A stretch of DNA of 6,876 bases, from contig PFPP01000036.1 of NCBI GenBank assembly GCA_002793115.1, positions 224-7,099 on the forward strand, read 5' to 3'. This document shows, piece after piece, positions 1 to 5,929 of this stretch. Every line of letters starts with the position of its first letter. Positions within the stretch are counted from its first letter, which is position 1. A program made the translations under genes and the position numbers. Origin of the DNA: Candidatus Kaiserbacteria bacterium CG_4_10_14_0_2_um_filter_50_16. GTDB taxonomy: Bacteria > Patescibacteriota > Minisyncoccia > Phycocordibacterales > Phycocordibacteraceae. Below the pieces are notes generated by a model. The model worked only from the letters and a program-made list of their open reading frames with translations, did not search any database and was not told the origin of the DNA.

Positions 1-32
1 AATCGCCGGTAATCCAATAATGATCGGAGCTC

Positions 33-72
33 GTGCGCCCCTCTACCCAAGAGCGGGCGCACTTTCTTTTTT
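33..72 (+). terminator. Intrinsic (rho-independent) terminator of an upstream rightward transcript
   Basis: GTGCGCCC (33-40) pairs perfectly with GGGCGCAC (55-62). The stem continues as CTCT (41-44) with AGAG (50-53) around a small loop, leaving C54 as a single-base bulge. A T-rich tract (63-72, ten bases with one C) follows at once, so it works in the + direction only; the minus side has no T-tract. It presumably ends a transcript whose gene lies mostly before the window. In bases 1-32 two + frames reach a stop (TAA at 10-12 and TAA at 18-20), but too little is present to identify that gene. Confidence 0.88.
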
Positions 73-77
73 GGCAG

Positions 78-89
78 TACAATTATGCG
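78..89 (+). promoter_or_regulatory. -10 hexamer of tsaE operon, leaderless spacing
   Basis: TACAAT (78-83) matches the sigma-70 -10 consensus at five of six positions. It is followed by exactly six bases and then the ATG at 90, so the predicted transcription start coincides with the start codon. No -35 box or extended TGn element is seen; the -35 position falls inside the preceding terminator stem. No Shine-Dalgarno sequence precedes the ATG. The call is inference from spacing and from the same arrangement at other transcript-first genes here. Confidence 0.5.
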
Positions 90-527
90 ATGGAGATAAT
101 AGCCCGGAATCTCGCAGAATTTGAGGCAGAAGCTTCGCGCTTCGCCGGATCTCTCACACCAAGTTCACAAAATGCGATGCTTGTGACGCTCTCAGGCGAG
201 CTCGGCGCTGGGAAGACCGCTTTTACCAAGGCAGTTGCCCGCGCCCTCGGCGTTGAAGAAATCGTCACCAGCCCCACTTTCGTGCTCGAGAAAATCTATT
301 TGCTTCCGGACAAAAAATTATTCAAACGTCTTATCCATATCGATGCATACCGTTTAGAAAAAGGCGCAGATTTAATACCGCTTTGCTTCGATAAACTTAT
401 GCAGGATTCCGGCAACCTCATATTGCTTGAGTGGCCGGAGAGAGTCGCGGATGCACTTCTTGTCCCTTCGAAGAAAGTTTTTTTCACTGCACGTTCTGAC
501 GGTTCGAGGAGTATTTCATATGACTAA
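90..527 (+). CDS. tsaE: TsaE, P-loop ATPase of tRNA t6A37 modification
   Basis: TsaE is the ATPase that works with TsaB-TsaD to put threonylcarbamoyl on A37 of ANN-decoding tRNAs in the cytoplasm. The 145-residue product has the family signatures in order: Walker A GELGAGKT (36-43), switch-like SPTFVLE (61-67), HIDAYRLE (83-90) with the conserved Asp at 85, and LLEWPERV (112-119) with the family Glu-Trp-Pro. Length is normal for the family (about 140-160). I chose the ATG at 90 because the longer reading from GTG at 33 would begin inside the upstream terminator hairpin and add 19 residues with no family counterpart. The 3' end overlaps polA by 8 bases, so the two are cotranscribed. A substrate tRNA of this pathway, tRNA-Lys(UUU), lies in the same window at 3606-3678. 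Confidence 0.93.
   Translation: MEIIARNLAEFEAEASRFAGSLTPSSQNAMLVTLSGELGAGKTAFTKAVARALGVEEIVTSPTFVLEKIYLLPDKKLFKRLIHIDAYRLEKGADLIPLCFDKLMQDSGNLILLEWPERVADALLVPSKKVFFTARSDGSRSISYD
506..519 (+). promoter_or_regulatory. Strong Shine-Dalgarno that fixes the polA start
   Basis: GAGGAG (506-511) lies 8 bases before the ATG at 520, inside the end of tsaE. It decides the start of polA: the open frame extends upstream to 427, but that part overlaps conserved tsaE sequence and has no ribosome site. It contrasts with the transcript-first genes of the window, which have no comparable site. Confidence 0.85.
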
Positions 528-2904
528 AAAAGCTTCCATAAAAAAGAAATGCATCGTGCTTCTCGATACGCATGCGATTATTCATCGCGCGTATCACGCG
601 CTACCGGAGTTTACCGGTCCGACCGGTGCACCAACCGGCGCTCTTTATGGTCTCGTCTCTATGTTGCTCAAGATAATTACCGATCTCAAACCGGACTACA
701 TCGCCGCCTGTTACGATCTGCCGAAACCGACCATTCGACATGAAGCGTATGATGGGTATAAAGCAACACGCGTGGAAACAGATGACGCGCTCGCGCTCCA
801 GCTCCAAGAGTCGCGCAAAGTTTTTGAAGCGTTTTCAATTCCTATGTATGAACGAGAAGGATTTGAGGCCGATGATCTTCTCGGTACTATCGCGTATGAG
901 CTACGCGGGAAAGGAGATATTGACGTAATCATCGCCTCAGGAGATATGGACACCTTACAACTCGTCGACGACGAACGTGTCCGCGTCTACACTCTGAAAA
1001 AAGGCATCAATGACACAATCTTGTACGATGAAAAGGCCATTCTCGAGCGATTCGGCTTCCTTCCCGCACTCATTCCCGACTGGAAAGGCCTCCGTGGCGA
1101 TCCCTCTGACAACATCAAAGGCGTTCCTGGCATCGGCGAGAAGACGGCGACTGAACTTATAACAAGTTTCGGTTCAATTGAAAAAATATATACAGCACTC
1201 AAGAAAGGCGACAGTATGTTTCTGAAAAAAGGCATCAAAACACGAATACTAGGACTCCTAAAAGAATACGAAGAAGACGCTCGCTTCTCTACATCGCTCG
1301 CTACGATACGTCTCGATGCACCGATTGCTTTTGCGCTTCCCGAGCGAGTCTGGCGCGAGAACGTAGATATAAAAAAAATTCTTACAATCTTCGATGAATT
1401 CGGTTTTAGGTCTCTGCGCGAGCGGGTTCATTCTATGCTTGGCGATCCAAAACAAAAACTTTCTAAAGAAGAGCAAGGGCTCGTTCCGGAGGTCATAGAT
1501 TCCGAGCGTCTGCGCGAGGGACAGATAATGCTTTGGCTCATTTCATCCGAATTTACGAATCCCTCGCTCGATGATATCCTCGCATTCACAAAAGAGAGGA
1601 CATTTGATATCGCATACATCAAACTCGAGAAACAGCTTTCCGAAATGGAGAAGGTACGCGACGTGTATAAACGTATAGAGAAGCCGCTTATTCCTGTGAT
1701 AGAAAAAATGCAAAGGAAGGGAGTTCTTATAGATCCGAATATACTCAACGGCCTTGCGAAAAAATACCACACAGAGCTCGGAGAGATTGAGAAGCGCATT
1801 TATACAACTGTCGGGCGCGAATTCAACGTGAGTTCCCCGAAACAGCTCGGCGGAGTGATCTTCGACGAGCTGAAAATTATTCCGGAGAGAATGAAGAAGA
1901 CTGCGGGAGGTCAACGCTCAACGCGCGAAAGCGAACTCAAGAAGTTGCGCGAAGCGCATCCGATCATCAGCGATATTCTGGAATATCGCGAGCTGAAGAA
2001 ACTTCTCTCGACCTATATCGAGAATCTTCCGTTGATGCTTGATAGCGGCAACCGCTTACATGCCGAATTTATTCAGACGGGCACCACTACCGGTAGAATG
2101 GCCTCGCAAAATCCGAATCTCCAAAACATTCCGCTCCGCTCAGAACGTGGCCGAGCGATACGCCACGCATTTGTCGCCCCGCACGGCTTCTCGCTCGTCT
2201 CGCTTGATTATTCTCAGATAGAACTGCGCCTCGCGGCTCTCCTCTCTGGCGACCCGGAACTCTGCGCGATATTTCAGGACGGTCGCGATGTTCACCGAGA
2301 GGTTGCGGCGCGCGTATTCCATGTTGCTCCGGAGGCGGTCAACACTGACATGCGCCGCCGCGCGAAGATTATCAACTTCGGCATCCTCTACGGAATGGGG
2401 GTGAATGCATTGCGACAACAACTCGGGTCAACAACCGCAGAGGCGCATCAATATCTCGAAGACTACTTTTCGACATTCAAAACGCTTTCGGAATATTTGG
2501 GAAGCACACGCGGATTCGCGCGTAAGCACGGATACACCGAGACCTTGTTCGGCCGCCGCCGCCAATTCCCGGAGATAAAATCGTTGTTGCCGTATGTGCG
2601 GGCGCAGGCCGAGCGCATGGCCATCAACGCACCTATCCAAGGCACACAAGCAGACATCATCAAACTCGCGATGGTACGAGCAGATGACTTCATTACAAAA
2701 GAAAGAGCTCTCGAAGACGCCTATTTGCTTCTGCAGGTGCATGATGAATTAGTGTATGAGATTCGTACGTCGCGTATTGATTCGCTTAGTACGAAAATAA
2801 AAGAAATAATGGAATCTATTTTGCCACGCGCGCAGACGAATGGCGTGCCCGTCATCGCGACGATGAAAGTCGGCCCGAATTGGGGTAGCATGCAGGAACA
2901 ATGA
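520..2904 (+). CDS. polA: DNA polymerase I with 5'-nuclease domain and vestigial proofreading domain
   Basis: DNA polymerase I fills gaps, removes Okazaki primers and acts in repair. The 794-residue protein has an N-terminal 5'-nuclease domain (about 1-303). All nine metal-binding acidic positions known from E. coli Pol I have counterparts: D16, D66, E116, D118, D119, D142, D144, D194 and D197, followed by the helix-hairpin-helix GVPGIGEKTA from 201. The C-terminal polymerase domain begins near 385. It has TGRMASQNPNLQNIP (524-538), motif A DYSQIELR (563-570), the O-helix R612/K616/F620/Y624, and motif C HDE (741-743). Between the two, only about 80 residues replace the roughly 190-residue 3'-5' exonuclease fold, and no DxE-type exonuclease motif is visible, so proofreading is probably absent. 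F620 corresponds to the Phe of E. coli Pol I that lowers discrimination against dideoxynucleotides. It overlaps tsaE by 8 bases and the next gene by 4 (ATGA). Confidence 0.97.
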   Translation: MTKKASIKKKCIVLLDTHAIIHRAYHALPEFTGPTGAPTGALYGLVSMLLKIITDLKPDYIAACYDLPKPTIRHEAYDGYKATRVETDDALALQLQESRKVFEAFSIPMYEREGFEADDLLGTIAYELRGKGDIDVIIASGDMDTLQLVDDERVRVYTLKKGINDTILYDEKAILERFGFLPALIPDWKGLRGDPSDNIKGVPGIGEKTATELITSFGSIEKIYTALKKGDSMFLKKGIKTRILGLLKEYEEDARFSTSLATIRLDAPIAFALPERVWRENVDIKKILTIFDEFGFRSLRERVHSMLGDPKQKLSKEEQGLVPEVIDSERLREGQIMLWLISSEFTNPSLDDILAFTKERTFDIAYIKLEKQLSEMEKVRDVYKRIEKPLIPVIEKMQRKGVLIDPNILNGLAKKYHTELGEIEKRIYTTVGREFNVSSPKQLGGVIFDELKIIPERMKKTAGGQRSTRESELKKLREAHPIISDILEYRELKKLLSTYIENLPLMLDSGNRLHAEFIQTGTTTGRMASQNPNLQNIPLRSERGRAIRHAFVAPHGFSLVSLDYSQIELRLAALLSGDPELCAIFQDGRDVHREVAARVFHVAPEAVNTDMRRRAKIINFGILYGMGVNALRQQLGSTTAEAHQYLEDYFSTFKTLSEYLGSTRGFARKHGYTETLFGRRRQFPEIKSLLPYVRAQAERMAINAPIQGTQADIIKLAMVRADDFITKERALEDAYLLLQVHDELVYEIRTSRIDSLSTKIKEIMESILPRAQTNGVPVIATMKVGPNWGSMQEQ

Positions 2905-3602
2905 TATATCTCTTTCATGGTTCTGACGTCGAGAAGACGCGCGCAAAAGCGTTTGAGTGGGTCGCGACTGCAAGAGCGAAAGAACCGAATCTCGCGTATG
3001 TGCGACTTGCACACGAAGAGCTCACTGACGCCGCGCTCACTGACGCCGCGCTCTCGGGCGGGCTCTTTGTGAGGCGACTTCTGATATTGATTGACGACCC
3101 TTTCCAGATTTCTAAGAACACAGTGATGGACACAAGGTGCCAATCAGAAGATGATGAAAAAAGTGTAAGCAATGTATTCGAAGAACATCTAGACATCCTT
3201 GCAGCTTCCGATAATGCAATCATCATTCTCGCGCCAAAGCTCGCTGCGGTGAAAGCAAAGATACTCGCCGCGAAAGCGAAGATGGAATATAAATACGACA
3301 AGCCCACCACTCGAGAGGAAATGCGTGGATTCAACTTGAATCTGGTAAACGCACTCGCCATTCGGAGTCACGAGAAGCTCTGGCTCGAGATAAATCGCGC
3401 GCTCCGCGCTGGCGACGCGCCCGAAATGCTCCACGGCCTTCTGCATTGGAAAGCACGCGATCTTATAGAAAAGAGCAATCGTGCATGGAAGCCAGCCGAA
3501 GCCCGACAACTTTCTCTTGCTCTCATTTCTCTCCTCCAATCTTCCCGCCGTGGCGGTCTCGACCTCGCTCTCTCGCTCGAAAAATTTACACTTTCGATTT
3601 AG
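2901..3602 (+). CDS. Probable short DNA polymerase III delta-like (HolA-like) protein
   Basis: The 233-residue product resembles a reduced clamp-loader delta subunit, which opens the sliding clamp for loading. The start IYLFHGSDVEKTR (2-14) resembles the delta opening (I-Y-L-hydrophobic-G-x-D). A hydrophobic strand RLLILIDDPF (59-68) is followed by a second strand DNAIIILAPKL (104-114), placed where delta has its 'vli.s.kld' strand. The C-terminal stretch ARQLSLALISLLQSSRRGGLDLALSLEKFTL (201-231) resembles the last delta helix pair ('..ELLLEADLALKSG.ldp.lALE.LL'). Delta is usually about 330 residues, so about a third is missing, mostly in the middle. No P-loop is present, as expected for delta. 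It overlaps polA by 4 bases, with only a close AGGA (2894-2897) before the ATG, suggesting translational coupling. The assignment rests on pattern resemblance; it could be a lineage-specific delta paralogue. No gene symbol is assigned for that reason. Confidence 0.62.
   Translation: MIYLFHGSDVEKTRAKAFEWVATARAKEPNLAYVRLAHEELTDAALTDAALSGGLFVRRLLILIDDPFQISKNTVMDTRCQSEDDEKSVSNVFEEHLDILAASDNAIIILAPKLAAVKAKILAAKAKMEYKYDKPTTREEMRGFNLNLVNALAIRSHEKLWLEINRALRAGDAPEMLHGLLHWKARDLIEKSNRAWKPAEARQLSLALISLLQSSRRGGLDLALSLEKFTLSI
3021..3050 (+). repeat. 15-bp perfect tandem duplication within the delta-like gene
   Basis: The unit CTCACTGACGCCGCG occurs twice in a row (3021-3035 and 3036-3050), followed by CTC, the start of a third copy. 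It is in frame and doubles the residues LTDAA at 41-50. Because the unit length is a multiple of three, the gene stays open. It is probably a slippage product and could vary in copy number between strains. Confidence 0.95.
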
Positions 3603-3605
3603 ATG

Positions 3606-3678
3606 TGCGCCCGCCGCGGATCGAACGCGGGACCTTCTCCTTAAAAGGGAGCTGCTCTACCAACTGAGCTACGGGCGC
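3606..3678 (-). tRNA. tRNA-Lys (anticodon UUU), no encoded CCA
   Basis: Read on the minus strand, this 73-base gene folds as a full cloverleaf. The acceptor GCGCCCG pairs with CGGGCGC at all seven positions. The D arm is GCTC-AGTTGGTA-GAGC, the anticodon arm GCTCC-CTTTTAA-GGAGA, the variable loop AGGTC, and the T arm CCGCG-TTCGATC-CGCGG; the discriminator is A. The anticodon UUU (plus-strand 3643-3645) reads Lys codons AAA/AAG and is a target for t6A37 made by the TsaE pathway; A37 is present. The outermost anticodon-stem pair is a G27/A43 mismatch. CCA is not encoded, so a CCA-adding enzyme is needed. Its 3' end faces the delta-like stop codon with only 3 bases between them, so each gene's read-through is antisense to the other. 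Confidence 0.97.
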
Positions 3679-3702
3679 GAAGTGAGGAAACAAGAATGCG
3701 TC

Positions 3703-3708
3703 TATATA
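3703..3708 (-). promoter_or_regulatory. Possible -10 element for tRNA-Lys
   Basis: On the minus strand TATATA lies about 24 bases upstream of the tRNA 5' end, in the only non-coding stretch before it. No recognisable -35 box lies 16-18 bases further up, and no terminator hairpin follows the stop of the upstream leftward gene, so read-through from that gene could equally supply the tRNA. Confidence 0.3.
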
Positions 3709-3733
3709 ATTTACTCTTTTTATCTCTTTTTTC

Positions 3734-4687
3734 CTAGTAGCTGAATGCATCGACTGTTTTTCCGTTTATATCCAGAAGCTTTACCAATTCATTTTTCGTG
3801 CGCCACATCGGGCTCGTACGACCGAGATAGATGCGCCACGTTTTGCTCTTAAAGTCAGTATCATTGCGGTGTGCGTTTACACAGCCATTGTAATTCAAGT
3901 ATGTTATTAGGAAGTTCTGGCAGGCACCTGAAACATTGACTGGAGGAGAGAGTGTCACCTGACAGCGTGGAATCTTATTCACATATTCAATACAAGCTTG
4001 GTCGCGAATGTAACCGGCACCATAAAAAGATTCTAGTTCATTTGATGGTGTAGGGCAGTTCTGTGGCAGTGACGGATAAAAACTCTGGAAGGTGCTGAAG
4101 TATCCCATGCATTTATTTTCTCTGAAAGAAGAGCCGATTGGCGACTGTCCGGAGATAACTATTGCGCGTTCTCCGGGAGAGAGAATTATATTCTGCGATG
4201 CATTCACCACACCTGATGTAGGGACTTCAGTGCCTTGTGGTATACCAGCAGAAGAACCGCTCGCATCACTTGAGAATGTCCAACCTGATAAATCTACAGG
4301 AACGCCCGCATTTTGGGGCACATATATTTCAATATATTCTTTTTTTTGGTCTGAACCAGTGCCAGAAACGTAGTGATTCATAGAAACTATCCCGCGATAT
4401 GGTGATGGGTCTCCAAAAACGCTACCACCGACAAAGGTGGGGAGTGGCGTTCCAGAATTGCCCGGAACACTCACGCCGTTTGACGAACCCGGCAGGGAAA
4501 CGTTGGAACTGCCAAGACCAAATGATGTGCTCGGAAGCGAGAGATACGTCCCGCCGCCAAGCGCGCCAGGTCCCGCGAGCGTCGGGCCGGTAAATGCAAT
4601 CGGGTGCAACGGACCTCCAGTCGCAATCCATATAAGGAATATGAAGACGAAAACCCCTAGAAAAAACCATGCATCGTGCATTTCCAT
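3734..4687 (-). CDS. Exported, N-terminally anchored lamin-tail-like domain protein, function unknown
   Basis: The 317-residue product opens with a short charged stretch and one hydrophobic segment (about 7-23), an uncleaved signal anchor or signal peptide, which places the rest outside the cytoplasm. Residues 24-95 are a Gly/Ser/Pro-rich linker. Residues 117-180 look like the first half of a lamin-tail domain: EYIEIYVP (117-124), VDLSGWTFSSDASG (131-144), IPQGTEVP (149-156), and ILSPGERAIVISG (168-180). The end looks like the last strands of the fold: KNELVKLLDINGKTVDAFSY (298-317). Between them sits an insert of roughly 110 residues holding all six cysteines (193, 211, 232, 242, 256, 269), possibly three disulfides. 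Bacterial lamin-tail domains occur on secreted and cell-surface proteins, often nucleases or adhesins, but no catalytic domain is visible. It lies 12 bases after the murE-like gene and has its own promoter-like element. No Shine-Dalgarno is seen. An alternative start is Met3 (4681). Confidence 0.8.
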   Translation of the reverse strand: MEMHDAWFFLGVFVFIFLIWIATGGPLHPIAFTGPTLAGPGALGGGTYLSLPSTSFGLGSSNVSLPGSSNGVSVPGNSGTPLPTFVGGSVFGDPSPYRGIVSMNHYVSGTGSDQKKEYIEIYVPQNAGVPVDLSGWTFSSDASGSSAGIPQGTEVPTSGVVNASQNIILSPGERAIVISGQSPIGSSFRENKCMGYFSTFQSFYPSLPQNCPTPSNELESFYGAGYIRDQACIEYVNKIPRCQVTLSPPVNVSGACQNFLITYLNYNGCVNAHRNDTDFKSKTWRIYLGRTSPMWRTKNELVKLLDINGKTVDAFSY

Positions 4688-4702
4688 ACAAACATAGTAT
4701 CA
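4688..4702 (-). promoter_or_regulatory. Extended -10 promoter overlapping the murE-like stop codon, leaderless spacing
   Basis: On the minus strand TG-A-TACTAT (4702 down to 4694) is an extended -10 element in which the TGA is also the stop codon of the murE-like gene. Six bases separate the hexamer from the ATG at 4687, so the predicted transcript starts on the initiation codon. No -35 is evident, which extended -10 promoters can do without. It would let the exported protein be expressed apart from ruvA and the murE-like gene. Confidence 0.5.
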
Positions 4703-5929
4703 AAATTCTGCGAGAAGTCGCTCGAGCTCTTCGCGGACAACTACGGCGTCGCTCCACGGCTCTTTGGAACCACGTGGCCCCATGATGAATGGGTCAGTTC
4801 CCTTTCCACTTATTAAAACAACATCATTAGCGCGTGCAGAACGAAGTGCAGAGCGTATCGCCAAACGTCTGTCCATAACAATCTCCGGGACGCGTCGCAT
4901 ACCGGCCTCCATCGCGTCCACAATCGCGCGTGGATCTTCATCATACGGATCTTCATTCGTGAGAATAACTTTCTCGCACGCTTCCTCCGCGATACGGCCC
5001 ATCTCTGGCCGCTTCCATGTATCGCGCCCACCGCCAGTATTCCCGAGGACGCAAATCTTCCGATGATTCTGGAAAGCGCCATACAGAGCACGGAGCGAAT
5101 CGGGAGTATGAGCATAGTCAACGACTACAGTGAAATTCTGTCCAGCTTCGATGCGTTCAACGCGTCCACTGATGTGCGAAAGCTCTTTGAGTGCTTCCGC
5201 GCATGTTTCAAGCGGGACACCGAATACTTCTGCAGTTTTTATCGCGGCGAGCGCGTTCAAGACAGAGAACTCACCTGGAAGCGAAAGGGTGAAGTGCGTT
5301 CCACCAAAAGAAAACAAAACGCCATTTTCGCTTACCCGCGCATCAACTGCATCGGCGAAGGAGAAAGGAATCTGCTTTTCGACGGGGAGCGCGAGGAATG
5401 CCGCGCCATACACATCATCGGCACGCGCGATGATACTGCGCGGTCGCTTTATTGAACGAACGAGCGCTTCGCCTATAGAGAGTTTCGCGCGGAAATAATT
5501 CTCAATAGATCCATGCGATTCAATATGTTCCTTCTGCAAATTCGTGAAGACGAGGGCATCAAGATCGAGACCGAGATGCCGGTATTGAAGCGCCGCTTCG
5601 CTTGTGATCTCGACGATGGCATGTGTACATTTCTTCGCAAGCGCTTCCGCAAGAAATTTTTGGATAAAGCCGCGTCCCGGCAAGGTCATCTTGAAGAGAT
5701 TCTGCCGCGACTTCGAACCGATAACGAAACGGATTGTGCCGGCAAGCGCGGTCTCATATCCGGCCGTGGCGAATATCGCATACAACATTTCCGCCACTGA
5801 TGATTTCCCTTTCGTACCGGTCACACCGATTACCGCGAGCCGTTTTGCTGGGAAACCATACCAGAGTGCCGTGAGCAGTGCCCATGCATAGTGATAGGGT
5901 GCAAGAATCCGGCGTCGCAGGCGGGTCAT
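4700..5929 (-). CDS. MurE-like Mur ligase lacking the N-terminal domain
   Basis: This looks like UDP-N-acetylmuramyl-tripeptide synthetase, the cytoplasmic ATP-dependent ligase that adds the third stem-peptide amino acid to UDP-MurNAc-L-Ala-D-Glu. Mur ligase motifs run in order through the 409 residues: P-loop GVTGTKGKSS (35-44), EITSEAALQYR (107-117), HIESHG (135-140), FRAK with K149 as the likely carbamylated lysine, DYAHTPDSL (271-279), GNTGGGRDTWKRPEMG (296-311), NEDPYDEDP (325-333) and GKGTDP (375-380). MurE is usually about 480-500 residues. Here the P-loop starts at 35, so the N-terminal UDP-binding domain is absent and replaced by a short basic-aromatic leader (YHYAWALLTALWYGFPA, 12-28) that may touch the membrane. 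The usual DNPR motif of meso-diaminopimelate enzymes is not present, so the third residue cannot be predicted. ATGA overlap with ruvA and no Shine-Dalgarno suggest coupled translation. Another Mur-family ligase remains possible. Confidence 0.85.
   Translation of the reverse strand: MTRLRRRILAPYHYAWALLTALWYGFPAKRLAVIGVTGTKGKSSVAEMLYAIFATAGYETALAGTIRFVIGSKSRQNLFKMTLPGRGFIQKFLAEALAKKCTHAIVEITSEAALQYRHLGLDLDALVFTNLQKEHIESHGSIENYFRAKLSIGEALVRSIKRPRSIIARADDVYGAAFLALPVEKQIPFSFADAVDARVSENGVLFSFGGTHFTLSLPGEFSVLNALAAIKTAEVFGVPLETCAEALKELSHISGRVERIEAGQNFTVVVDYAHTPDSLRALYGAFQNHRKICVLGNTGGGRDTWKRPEMGRIAEEACEKVILTNEDPYDEDPRAIVDAMEAGMRRVPEIVMDRRLAIRSALRSARANDVVLISGKGTDPFIMGPRGSKEPWSDAVVVREELERLLAEF

Noticed and set aside
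33..89. N-terminal extension of TsaE starting at GTG 33
   Set aside because: It lies inside an intrinsic terminator hairpin and adds 19 residues without family similarity; the ATG at 90 gives the normal family length and N-terminus.
2..124. Open + frame from the window edge reading through the terminator into tsaE, with an 'IAGNP' reminiscent of hexapeptide acyltransferase ends
   Set aside because: It would run through the terminator and 35 bases into tsaE in another frame; the resemblance is five residues and not enough to call.
427..519. Extended polA start at 427
   Set aside because: It overlaps conserved tsaE sequence, has no ribosome site, and Pol I family similarity begins just after the ATG at 520, which has a strong Shine-Dalgarno.
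1428..1914. Two 123-residue minus-strand frames opposite polA
   Set aside because: They are antisense shadows of a long conserved gene; composition is serine/phenylalanine-rich noise with no family pattern.
4424..4442. Small inverted repeat (CCACC / GGTGG) within the lamin-tail-like gene
   Set aside because: It is short and lies in Pro/Gly-rich coding sequence, where such repeats arise by chance from codon composition.
5063..5455. 130-residue plus-strand frame opposite the murE-like gene
   Set aside because: It is antisense to conserved Mur ligase motifs, with no start signal and no family resemblance.
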